Assembly (NCBI GenBank): GCA_020718785.1
Contig: DYRK01000120.1
Coordinates: 1-12,909, forward strand
Direction of reading: 5' to 3'
DNA: 12,909 nt
Source of the DNA: Desulfatirhabdium butyrativorans
GTDB taxonomy: Bacteria > Desulfobacterota > Desulfobacteria > Desulfobacterales > DYRK01
Part shown: positions 1 to 7,469 of the stretch, piece after piece
How positions within the stretch are numbered: the stretch's first letter is position 1
Layout: every line of letters starts with the position of its first letter
Translations under genes and position numbers: made by a program
The notes under the pieces: generated by a model
What the model was told of the DNA's origin: nothing
Database searches by the model: none
What the model saw: the letters and a program-made list of their open reading frames with translations, nothing else

Positions 1-145
1 TGTCCGAACCCTGATTTTCAGGATTAAAAGATTTTCATGATTTCTGTTCCGCCCGCTCAGTCAGATATTCCCAAGCTCGCCGAGTTTGAAAGGTTTGACA
101 CAAATCCTGAAAATCCTTTAATCAGGTGAATCAGGGTTCAGACAA
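1..145. repeat. Long imperfect inverted-repeat element, copy 1
   Basis: The left arm (1-47) and the reverse complement of the right arm (97-145) align over about 45 bases. Both start TGTC(C/T)GAACCCTGATT and continue through a GGATTAAA-type block to a GATTT-rich end. The spacer is about 49 bases. The element could form a long cruciform or hairpin. It may extend beyond the left edge of the window. The layout resembles a small non-autonomous repeat, but no transposase or clear target duplication is visible. Confidence 0.8.
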
Positions 146-164
146 TTGCCTCACTGCTGCTAAC

Positions 165-299
165 TGTCCGAACCCTGATTTTAAGGATTAAAAGATTTCC
201 ATGATTTCTGTCTCACCTGCTCAGGCAGGCTCGCCGAGCATGAAAGGTTTGACACAAATCCTGAAAATCCCTTAATCCCGAAAATCCCTGTTCAGACAA
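165..299. repeat. Long imperfect inverted-repeat element, copy 2 (tandem with copy 1)
   Basis: This is a second copy of the 1-145 element, with left arm 165-212 and right arm 251-299, offset by 164 bases. The arms and parts of the spacer (GCTCGCCGAG followed by AAAGGTTTGACACAAATCCTG) are shared with copy 1. Several substitutions and a shorter spacer show the two copies have diverged. It begins 9 bases after the stop codon of the caspase-FGE gene, so it can fold in that gene's 3' region and may act as a terminator or an mRNA-stabilising hairpin. Confidence 0.8.
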
Positions 300-308
300 C
301 TGCCCGGC

Positions 309-2105
309 TCACCTTTGCTGACCTGCGGGCAGAATCGGGCGGAACCCGAGGCTGTCGTTCCGGGAGTCAGGCGAGTACCTGATCCGGTTGGCAGACCGGC
401 AGTAGGCGGCACCGTCGTTCCAACCGCCGCCCCGTCCGACACGGCGCGAGCCGGATGAGGGACCCGCAGGATCGGTAACAGAACCTGAGGGATAATCGCC
501 GTACCAATCCTGACACCATTCCACCGCATTCCCTTGCATATCATACAGCCCCCACGCGTTGGGAGTAAAACTTGCAACCGGAACCGATTTTCCTCTGTAT
601 TCTCCTTTAGGACAGCCGAACAGCGGATATTTGCACGGATATTTGCCGTTATAGTTTGCCTGATCCGCTGAGAGGCATTTGCCGAAAACAAAAGGCGTAC
701 CGCTTCCTGCACGGCAGGCATATTCCCACTCTGCTTCGGTGGGCAGGCGATAATTCCTGCCGTCTTTCCGGTTCAGTTTTTCTATAAAGACTTGCACATC
801 ATCCCACGACACCCGTTCCGCCGGGCAGTTATCTCCGCAATTTTCAAAATAAGACGGATTGTTTCCCATAACCGCTTTCCACTGACCCTGTGTCACTTCC
901 GTTGTCTGCATATAAAAGCCTTTGGTCAATGTTACCCGGTGCTGTTTCTCATCACGGTCTCTGCCCGGCCCGTTCTCAGGACTCCCCATCATAAAAGTCC
1001 CGGGCGGAATATATACAAATTCCATGCCTATAGAATTGATTATCTTCTTTTCCGGTGATACAGACTCCGGTACGGGTTCGGGTTCCGGCTCCGGTTTTGC
1101 GAGATATACCGGCAGTTCTTTTGCCTCTCCCTCTTTTATTTCTAACGGCGTCTGATATGGCAGATAGCCATCTCTCTCCACTTTTATCCTATAGACGCCC
1201 GGCTGTATCTGCCTGAAATTCAGGGTTCCGGTCCCCATTTTTTTGTCGTTTATCCATACCGTAGCATCCGATACGTCCGGACGCACAATCAGAGAGCTTT
1301 CTTTTTCCGGCGCAGGTGTAAAATAAAAATCCGTCATCAGAGAGGAATGCTCCCAGGGAATCTGTTTATTTCCGGTCTCTCTGGCAACATCAATGCGGGT
1401 TTTTTTCAGCATATTTTCGATGGTAAGCCCCGGTGTTTTCATATATTTAAGCAGATACTGAGTATAGACGCCGTTTTTGCCTGTACCGTCCGATGCGGTA
1501 GAATCCGGAGACGTGGCATAAGCAATAATTGATCCGGCAGGAGCATTCATTTTTGCCAGACCTCGGGAACCGGCACCCAGTGATTTGAATCCCTTGCTGA
1601 AGGGATTGTTCCGGCAGGCGTCGAGAATAACGATATTCAGGCTGTTTTCGGCATCCTGCATTTTTCCAAGCACTCTGCCCGCATCTACGGTTTCAAAGTC
1701 GATATCCGATTCGCTTTCGATTTTGGCGTCAACGGGAATCAGATAGTTCCGTCCGTTCAACTGTAGTCCGTGTCCGGAAAAATAAAACAGACCGACTCCG
1801 CCGCTGCCTAATTGTTTTCCGAACTCCCGGACAGCTTCTTCCATCTCTTTTCTGCCTGCATTTTCTTTATAAATTATCTCAAAACCGATCTGTTTCAGCG
1901 TGTCGGCAATATCTCCGGCATCGTTTACCGGATTTCTCAGCGGCGCATCTTTGTAATCCGCATTTCCGATCACAAGAGCCACACGCTGCTCTTCTGCGTT
2001 TTTGCGGCGTTTGATGCTTCGTTCTTCCGCAGAGACACTCCCTGTCAGAAAAACAGCAATACAGCACAGCATAAAAATTTTCATGAAAACCGGTTTCCGG
2101 TTCAT
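309..2105 (-). CDS. Secreted caspase-like peptidase (C14) - PEGA - FGE-sulfatase domain protein
   Basis: The start at 2105 is chosen because AAGGAGG lies 6 bases upstream; an in-frame start at 2156 lacks such a site. The product is 598 residues. Residues 1-26 form a Sec signal peptide (hydrophobic core, then GSVSA before EE). Residues about 40-262 are a caspase/metacaspase-like domain with the expected dyad: His112 in YFSGHG and Cys164 in ILDACRNNPF. A PEGA domain follows (about 270-335), then a Pro-Glu-rich linker (337-353) and an FGE-sulfatase/C-type-lectin-fold domain (354-594) with RLPTEAEWEYACR and a closing RGGGW...GFR block. In human FGE two cysteines follow the RGGSW motif. Here only the second (in AAYCR) is kept and the first position is Asp, so formylglycine-generating activity is unlikely and a binding role is more likely. 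Action in the periplasm or outside the cell is inferred. The 3' end looks like a DGR variable region. Confidence 0.93.
   Translation of the reverse strand: MNRKPVFMKIFMLCCIAVFLTGSVSAEERSIKRRKNAEEQRVALVIGNADYKDAPLRNPVNDAGDIADTLKQIGFEIIYKENAGRKEMEEAVREFGKQLGSGGVGLFYFSGHGLQLNGRNYLIPVDAKIESESDIDFETVDAGRVLGKMQDAENSLNIVILDACRNNPFSKGFKSLGAGSRGLAKMNAPAGSIIAYATSPDSTASDGTGKNGVYTQYLLKYMKTPGLTIENMLKKTRIDVARETGNKQIPWEHSSLMTDFYFTPAPEKESSLIVRPDVSDATVWINDKKMGTGTLNFRQIQPGVYRIKVERDGYLPYQTPLEIKEGEAKELPVYLAKPEPEPEPVPESVSPEKKIINSIGMEFVYIPPGTFMMGSPENGPGRDRDEKQHRVTLTKGFYMQTTEVTQGQWKAVMGNNPSYFENCGDNCPAERVSWDDVQVFIEKLNRKDGRNYRLPTEAEWEYACRAGSGTPFVFGKCLSADQANYNGKYPCKYPLFGCPKGEYRGKSVPVASFTPNAWGLYDMQGNAVEWCQDWYGDYPSGSVTDPAGPSSGSRRVGRGGGWNDGAAYCRSANRIRYSPDSRNDSLGFRPILPAGQQR
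312..419 (-). other. Candidate DGR variable region (VR) with GC-rich 3' anchor
   Basis: This is the last 36 codons of the caspase-FGE gene. Between the W codon (420-422) and LGFR (ending about 339), the residues that normally vary between paralogues are coded by aac, gac, ggt, gcc, gcc, tac, then atc and tac, then tcc, then aac, gac, agc. All but one end in C, and most could arise from AAC by changes at adenines only. Intervening codons (tgc cgg tct gcc aac cgg; tcg cct gac) look fixed. The segment from 350 down to 312 is GC-rich and could serve as the initiation-of-mutagenic-homology anchor. No template repeat, Avd or reverse transcriptase is present, so diversification would have to act in trans or be ancestral. 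The call rests on codon pattern and domain type. Confidence 0.45.
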
Positions 2106-2140
2106 TGTGTTCCTCCTTTCATTTATAAAATTCGGTTTCG

Positions 2141-2193
2141 TAAAACGATTTTGCAAATCGTTTTATCAACAGGACGATTTACAAAATCGTCCT
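2141..2193. repeat. Paired palindromes, TTTGCAAA-type REP-like element
   Basis: There are two adjacent palindromes. The first (2141-2165) has a TAAAACGATTT arm and its complement around a short GCA centre. The second (2171-2193) has AGGACGATTT / AAATCGTCCT arms. They lie between the GalT/HIT-like and caspase genes. The second covers the last codons of the GalT/HIT-like gene, and the stop codon (2166-2168) lies between the two palindromes. The same paired arrangement recurs at 9599-9651, 10961-11010 and 12734-12788. Confidence 0.85.
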
Positions 2194-3821
2194 ACTTCGA
2201 TATCCGGCAGCCTGCTTCGGCACGCGGCGGCAAAGTCTTCAGGATAATGTCCGTTGATCCATCGCAATTGGGCTTCGGTAAATGCTCCGGGAGATTCGGG
2301 CAGTTTGGGCAGAAAACAATACATCAGCCGCTGATCGGTATCTGTAGAATCAAATCGTTTGGAATACTCGATGCCTGTAATCATTCTCGCGCCCATATTT
2401 TCCAGTATCTTCACTGCAAAAATCATAGCCCGGTTCAATGATTCACGAGTACGGCTGTCCGCTTCCAGAATATTGCCGACCGGACCGAGTGTCATAATCT
2501 GGACTTCCCATTGCGAGGTCTGAGCTTTGGGAACAAATAGTATTACTTCATCATCTTCGTAAATCGTCAGACGGCTTTCACCGGCTTTGTTCCCGTCCAT
2601 ACGGCAATTTGAACGGATTGCACGGATGTAAGAGTCAAAAAAATTCTTTCCGGTTTTCTCGCGGTATTCCCGGATAAAACCACGGATCAGATCGCCGGAA
2701 CTGTAAGTCGGCATATCTTGCGAGTCATTCGGACAGGCTGCAGGAACACGGGCAGGAATCAGCGCAAACTGCTGATGAATCTGCTGATGAGAGCCGTGAA
2801 GCCGATATCCGCAGGACGCGTAGCCGAATCCGAAATTCCATCCCCATAAGGTGCTGTTGAATTGCAATGCAGTTCCTTTTCTTGTCAGCAATGCCTCGCA
2901 GACTTTTTTTCTAAGCGATTCCAATTCATCAACAGATAACCGCCTCCGATTCACGGAAACGCTGATCCCAAGCTCCTGAGCGATCCGAACATAGCTTCTC
3001 TGATAGTAGAGATGCCTCAGTCCCGACATATCTCTGAGGCTTAAATCTCCGACACGGTAACGGATTGAGTCATGAGCCATATTCGCCGCGTAATGTCCCC
3101 AGGGAATGTAACTGTTGCGCCTGAGATATTCGAATACATGACTTTTCTCATCCGAGCATTCTCCTACAATCTCGCTGCTGCCCTGCGCGCCGGGTTTCAA
3201 TACCATGACAGCCTTGTAGTCATCCGGAAGAAAAGCGTTATTTGCCAGCACTTCCGAGAGGATATGATCTTTGATATCTGCTCTTATACGCCCCTGATCG
3301 TCTTTTCTGTATCTCAGACCGACCGGACGCCCGCTGACCGGATCATGGACAAATTTGCAGCATAACTCAGCCATGCGTACCAATTCCTGAGAATCCGTTG
3401 AATCCGCAGCCAGCGTGAGTTGAAAGGGTCTGGGCAGCATGTCGAAAAGTTTGTCCAATCTGTCTGCCGAAAGTTCGTCCGCGTTCAGCCATTTTCCGAG
3501 CGTATCGGACAGGGACGCGGGAGAAGGACTCGGCAGAGCAATAGCCGAAGGATTCCGGGCAGTTCTGTCCGCAGCACTTTTGATAATATAGGTAGTTCCA
3601 CGAAAGGGAAAGGCATTCGGCACTTCGAAAATCGGGTCTGCGTGAGGCTCTTCCACAGACCCCTGCGGAAAATTGTCATGATTTTCCCGGAGACTGCTGT
3701 CTTCGAACATACCCAGAGAAAAAATGCAGTCTTTTTCTCTAAGATTTTCAACTTGAAAACAAGGGTTATGAATGCCGAATACAAAATTTCCGGATGGCGA
3801 GACACAAGTTCGTATGTTCAT
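2166..3821 (-). CDS. Divergent galactose-1-phosphate uridylyltransferase (GalT)/HIT-superfamily-like protein
   Basis: The ATG at 3821 has AGGAG at 3831-3835, 9 bases upstream. The product is 551 residues, with no signal peptide and no membrane segment. Two regions recall the GalT/HIT fold. One has DPIFEVPNAFPFRG (62-75) and LHGSHQQIHQQF (341-352), the latter resembling the histidine motif of nucleotidyl transferases. The other has RLTIYEDDEVILFVPKA (417-433) followed by QWEVQIMTL. The usual HxHxH/Q spacing is not met (H342, H345, H349), so catalysis is uncertain. Residues about 200-300 match nothing I recognise. The last eight residues (GRFCKSSC) are coded by an intergenic-type palindrome, which suggests the original stop was replaced. 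The gene lies 43 bases after the glycosyltransferase gene, so a sugar-nucleotide role is plausible but inferred. The CDS is secure and the family is tentative. Confidence 0.85.
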   Translation of the reverse strand: MNIRTCVSPSGNFVFGIHNPCFQVENLREKDCIFSLGMFEDSSLRENHDNFPQGSVEEPHADPIFEVPNAFPFRGTTYIIKSAADRTARNPSAIALPSPSPASLSDTLGKWLNADELSADRLDKLFDMLPRPFQLTLAADSTDSQELVRMAELCCKFVHDPVSGRPVGLRYRKDDQGRIRADIKDHILSEVLANNAFLPDDYKAVMVLKPGAQGSSEIVGECSDEKSHVFEYLRRNSYIPWGHYAANMAHDSIRYRVGDLSLRDMSGLRHLYYQRSYVRIAQELGISVSVNRRRLSVDELESLRKKVCEALLTRKGTALQFNSTLWGWNFGFGYASCGYRLHGSHQQIHQQFALIPARVPAACPNDSQDMPTYSSGDLIRGFIREYREKTGKNFFDSYIRAIRSNCRMDGNKAGESRLTIYEDDEVILFVPKAQTSQWEVQIMTLGPVGNILEADSRTRESLNRAMIFAVKILENMGARMITGIEYSKRFDSTDTDQRLMYCFLPKLPESPGAFTEAQLRWINGHYPEDFAAACRSRLPDIEVGRFCKSSC

Positions 3822-3864
3822 GACAGATAACTCCTGATAAGAAAGATTTTACAGTCATTTTTTA

Positions 3865-5010
3865 TCATTTTTTATTCTTGTCAGACAAAGATTTCTGAGG
3901 TTTCCATGAACCGCTGGAAGGCTCCGGGAATATGAAAAACCGTCTGCCGGCAAAGTTGAAAATAAGAGTCAATCCGGTTGCGGCAAGTTTTGAGGCTGCC
4001 GGTGAAATCCCGGATGTGAGTAAAACTTTCGTAATCTGAAAATCAAAAACCGAGACAATGCCCACAGCCAGAACATACAGCAGTATTTCTGTTGCAGATT
4101 TCCATTTTGCCCTATGTCTGAACAGAATCAGGATACACAGGAGATAATTGACAGATGCTGCGATAAAAAAAGCTGCGAGAGCTGAAATCATGACGTCTGC
4201 TCCTGCGGAAAATATCCCAAGAAAAACAGACAGATTCACCGCAGCGGCAATTCCTCCGATAAAGAGATATAAGAGGAATTGAATCGGCAGAGGGGCCCGG
4301 TGCGCGTTATATCGAAAAATGCTGTATAAGGCTCTGAGTCCGTCTTTTACTCCTATTTTTTTCCCTTCGGCATAAGTACGGCCATGATAGGATATTCCCA
4401 TTTCGAAAATACGGACTCTGAGATGAGCGACTTTTGCCACAATTTCCGGCTCGAAGCCGAAACGGTTTTCCTCGATCCGAATTCCCTGAATAATCTCCCG
4501 GCGAAAGACTTTGTAACAGGTTTCCATATCTGTGAGATTCAGATCCGTAAACATATTGGAGACAAAGGTCAGAAATCGGTTTCCCATATAATGCCAGAAA
4601 TACAGCACTCTGTGCGCGCCGTGAGATAAAAACCGGGAACCGAAAACCACATCGGCATCATCGGACAATAAAGGCTCCAAAAGCCTTTTCAGATCTCTGG
4701 GATCATATTCGAGGTCTGCATCCTGCACAGCCACAAATGTTCCTGCAGCTTTCTGAAAACCGGTTCTCAGAGCCGCGCCTTTTCCCTGATTTTTCTCATG
4801 ATTCAGCACGGTTATCTCCGGATATTCAACTGCAAGCTCTCTGGAAATCGCAAGACTCCGGTCATTTGAACAGTCATCCACAATAATAATTTCCGGCAAA
4901 AGAGAGTCATCGGCAATAGCAAGCACTCTTTCCACGCATTTTCTCAGGGTTTTCTCTTCATTGAAACAAGGAATCACCACACTGAGAACAGGCAATTTCT
5001 CTTTTCTCAC
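3865..5010 (-). CDS. GT2 (DPM1-like) glycosyltransferase fused to GtrA-like membrane domain
   Basis: The start is GTG at 5010, with GAGGAG at 5017-5022 six bases upstream; the stop of the preceding kinase gene lies only 3 bases away. The product is 381 residues. The N-terminal GT-A catalytic domain (about 7-230) shows SVVIPCFNEEKT, IIIVDDCSND, GKGAALRTGF, the metal-binding DxD as DAD at 97-99, VVFGSRF and a TCYKVFRREI acceptor-side motif. This is typical of polyprenyl-phosphate glycosyltransferases, which move a sugar from a nucleotide donor to a lipid phosphate at the inner membrane. The C-terminal part (about 240-362) has four hydrophobic segments typical of GtrA, often paired with such enzymes in glycolipid flipping and O-antigen or cell-surface glycosylation. 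The tail is Ser/Lys-rich. The sugar cannot be predicted. Close packing with the kinase suggests translational coupling. Confidence 0.92.
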   Translation of the reverse strand: MRKEKLPVLSVVIPCFNEEKTLRKCVERVLAIADDSLLPEIIIVDDCSNDRSLAISRELAVEYPEITVLNHEKNQGKGAALRTGFQKAAGTFVAVQDADLEYDPRDLKRLLEPLLSDDADVVFGSRFLSHGAHRVLYFWHYMGNRFLTFVSNMFTDLNLTDMETCYKVFRREIIQGIRIEENRFGFEPEIVAKVAHLRVRIFEMGISYHGRTYAEGKKIGVKDGLRALYSIFRYNAHRAPLPIQFLLYLFIGGIAAAVNLSVFLGIFSAGADVMISALAAFFIAASVNYLLCILILFRHRAKWKSATEILLYVLAVGIVSVFDFQITKVLLTSGISPAASKLAATGLTLIFNFAGRRFFIFPEPSSGSWKPQKSLSDKNKK

Positions 5011-5013
5011 TTC

Positions 5014-7068
5014 TCACTCCTCACTTCTCAATATACTTCGGATACATTGAGCCATCTCCTGTTTCACAAAAGGTTTGCTTATCAGTCTTCGGATTCCGAT
5101 GCTTCTGAGTTTCTCAGGCGTGATTGCCTCGCTGAATCCGGAACAGAGAATAATCGGAATGTCGGGCCTCACACCCAGCAATTCTTCAGACAATTCCAGT
5201 CCCGTCATTCTGGGCATGGTCTGATCTGTAATCACCAGATCAAACGCGTCCGGATCCGCGATGAAAAGGTCCAGCGCTTCAACGCTGTTCATTGCGACAG
5301 TGACGGAATACCCTAATGATTCGAGCAGTTCGCAGCCCGATTCTGTCAGGGATTCCTCATCGTCAACAAAAAGAATCCGCCCGGTTCCGGTCGGAACCGT
5401 ATCTTCTTCTGCGGCCGGTTCCGCGTTGACTGCTACAGATACGGGCGCCGTCAGTTCAGGGAACAGTACATGAAAGGTTGTCCCTTTTCCGGGTTCGCTG
5501 TAAACCGTTATCATACCTTTGTGAGCCTCGACAATTCCGTGCGTAACCGCAAGCCCCATGCCGGTCCCTTTGCCAGAACACTTGGTAGTGAAAAAAGGCT
5601 CGAAAATGCGCTCTGTGACCGCACGGTCCATGCCATGTCCCGTATCTGTCACGGTCAGTTTCACATAAGGTCCCGGAGCCAGATTTTTGTAACGGAATCT
5701 GCCGGATGAATCATTTCTGACATCCGTGAGACTGATCCCCAGTATTCCCCCGCGCGCTTCCATAGCATGGGCTGCATTGGTGCAGAGATTCATCAGCACC
5801 TGATGAATCTGGGTGGGATCACCCAGAATCATGCCGGAGCGCGAGTTGAACTTCCGGCGGATTTCAATGGTCGCGGGCAAAGACGCTCGCAGCAGTCTCA
5901 CGGTTTCATTCACAATGGACACTATGCTCACCGGTTTCATTTCCTTTTCACTCCGCCGGCTGAAAGCCAGAATCTGTTTGACCAGATCCGCGGCTCGGTG
6001 ACAGGCTTTCATCACCTTTTCCATGCGACTCCGGATTGTGCTTTCCTGATGAAGTTCATTGAGCGACAGTTCTGTATATCCCATGATCGCAGATAAAATA
6101 TTGTTGAAATCATGGGCAATTCCTCCGGCGAGCGTGCCTATTGCCTCCATTTTCTGGGACTGAAGTATCTGTTTTTCCATACGGACCTCAAGAGTTACAT
6201 CACGGATCATGGCAACAAAACTGATAATCTCATCGGAACGGTTCCGGATCGGGGATATGGTCATTTTGAGTTCGCAGGTTTTTCCGCTTTTCTTTTTGTT
6301 GACAATATGACCCGACCATACCTGTCCGGAAGAAAGAGTCTGCCGAATGGTCTGATAAAAATCTTCTTTGTATCCGCTATGATCCAGAATACGGAAATTC
6401 TTTCCGTCAAGCTCTTCTCTGGCATACCCGCTGACAGACTCGAATGCCTGGTTGACATATCGGACGGTTCCGTCGGTTTCAACAATGACAATGCCTTCCG
6501 CGGCATGTTCCACCGCTGTGGCAAGACGCAGACGCTCTTCTTCTGCCTGCCTGCGCTCGGTCAGATCATGCAGCACAGCCATCAGACACGGCTCGTCATT
6601 GAATGTCAGGGGCTGAACATACAGTGCTGCCCAGAACTCCGAGCCGTCTGCTTTTCTAAGCCTCAGTTCATAATTTTTTACAGATCCTTTTTCAGACAGG
6701 AGTTTCAGCAGTTCCTTGCGTTCCGAGTCATTATAATAAAACTCATCTGTCCCGCGTTTCAGCAGCGATTCAATCGTAAGTCCGACAAGTTCCGCGGCAG
6801 GATCATTGGCATATTGGATCATGCCGTCGCTCTGCCGGGTGACGAGTATGGGAACCGGTATTGTCTCGCTGATCAGCCTGAACCGCTTTTCGCTTTCACG
6901 CACCGCGGCTTCGACCTTCCTGAACAGATATTCCAGCACATCGTCCGAATGTTCCGTGCTGGTCTCCATGATCAGTTCCAGATCGGCTTTTTCACGTTTC
7001 AGATTGGCGAGTTCACGGTGCAGATCCGCGATTTCCGAATGTAATGTTTCTTTTGATTCTGTACTCAA
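5014..7068 (-). CDS. PAS-PAS hybrid sensor histidine kinase with C-terminal receiver
   Basis: The product is 684 residues and soluble. A coiled coil (about 5-60) leads into PAS1 (about 61-175) and PAS2 (about 183-298), then HisKA with phospho-acceptor His319 in GGIAHDFNN. The HATPase_c domain has its N box in NLCTNAAHAM (427-436), G1 as DTGHG (475-479) and G2 as GKGTGMGLA. A receiver follows (about 564-680) with Asp569/Asp570, phospho-acceptor Asp615 in VITDQTMPRMTG and Lys665 in SKPF. It should sense a cytoplasmic signal and pass phosphate from His319 to Asp615, possibly onward to a separate partner. The TTG start at 7068 is favoured because an in-frame TAG lies just two codons upstream and the next ATG is residue 34, inside the coiled coil. 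It starts 1 base after the STAS gene's stop, which suggests coupling. No output DNA-binding domain is present. Confidence 0.93.
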   Translation of the reverse strand: MSTESKETLHSEIADLHRELANLKREKADLELIMETSTEHSDDVLEYLFRKVEAAVRESEKRFRLISETIPVPILVTRQSDGMIQYANDPAAELVGLTIESLLKRGTDEFYYNDSERKELLKLLSEKGSVKNYELRLRKADGSEFWAALYVQPLTFNDEPCLMAVLHDLTERRQAEEERLRLATAVEHAAEGIVIVETDGTVRYVNQAFESVSGYAREELDGKNFRILDHSGYKEDFYQTIRQTLSSGQVWSGHIVNKKKSGKTCELKMTISPIRNRSDEIISFVAMIRDVTLEVRMEKQILQSQKMEAIGTLAGGIAHDFNNILSAIMGYTELSLNELHQESTIRSRMEKVMKACHRAADLVKQILAFSRRSEKEMKPVSIVSIVNETVRLLRASLPATIEIRRKFNSRSGMILGDPTQIHQVLMNLCTNAAHAMEARGGILGISLTDVRNDSSGRFRYKNLAPGPYVKLTVTDTGHGMDRAVTERIFEPFFTTKCSGKGTGMGLAVTHGIVEAHKGMITVYSEPGKGTTFHVLFPELTAPVSVAVNAEPAAEEDTVPTGTGRILFVDDEESLTESGCELLESLGYSVTVAMNSVEALDLFIADPDAFDLVITDQTMPRMTGLELSEELLGVRPDIPIILCSGFSEAITPEKLRSIGIRRLISKPFVKQEMAQCIRSILRSEE

Positions 7069-7069
7069 T

Positions 7070-7415
7070 TCACTCTATTTCCAAAATCAGGTCCGGCATC
7101 AGACGCTTCATGTTTTTCAGCGAGTTGCTCTGCCAGGGGAACCGGCTGCTCCCTCGGACCATGAGCCGGCTGTCATTCTGATTCCGGATGGTAATAACAA
7201 ATTTGGAAAACACATTGATTCCCGAACTGTTCAGAAATTTCAGATTTTTCATATCCAGCGTGATAGCCGGGAGCCGCTTTTTTGCCACGGCATCAAGCAG
7301 GCTCACTATCTTTTCATAGCCCTCCGAACCCAGCAGCCTGAGTGTTCCCTCGCATAAAACCGGTCGCGGTCGCAGAACAGAATGTCACGCTGTATCCCTC
7401 CCCTTTGACTTCCAT
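7070..7415 (-). pseudogene. Frameshifted slr1659-type STAS-like regulator
   Basis: The ATG at 7415 has AAGGAAG upstream and reads MEVKGEGYSVTFCSATAT, then runs off into a 33-residue dead end (stop at 7314-7316). The rest of the protein continues in another frame, from VLCEGTLRLLGSEGYEKI to the stop at 7070. Skipping one base near 7361 joins the two parts into a 114-residue protein that is coherent end to end. The interval is 346 bases, one more than a multiple of three. The rebuilt protein has the STAS-type phosphoserine motif FLNSSGIN (Ser63/Ser64) and the slr1659-family ending PWQ..SLKN..RLMP. In partner-switching systems such a protein is phosphorylated or bound by the adjacent slr1658-like ATPase. 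The shift may be a real mutation, an assembly error or, less likely, programmed. A truncated product from the GTG at 7306 would lack the N-terminal strands. Confidence 0.8.
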
Positions 7416-7469
7416 TTTCTTCTCTTCCTTTCCGAAAACCGGGTAAAAAAATGTCTCTCCGTATCCGCG

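Noticed and set aside
1052..1100. Short tandem repeat (CGGGTTC/CGGCTC type) as a possible phase-variation tract
   Set aside because: It codes for the Pro-Glu linker of the caspase-FGE protein. The repeats are imperfect and in units of six, so changes in copy number would keep the frame.
1812..2441. 209-residue plus-strand open frame opposite the caspase and GalT/HIT-like genes
   Set aside because: It runs across two clear minus-strand genes and a palindromic repeat. It is explained as a shadow frame.
6112..7044. 310-residue plus-strand open frame opposite the histidine kinase
   Set aside because: It is antisense to well-conserved PAS and coiled-coil coding sequence. The product has no recognisable domain and the start has no ribosome binding site.
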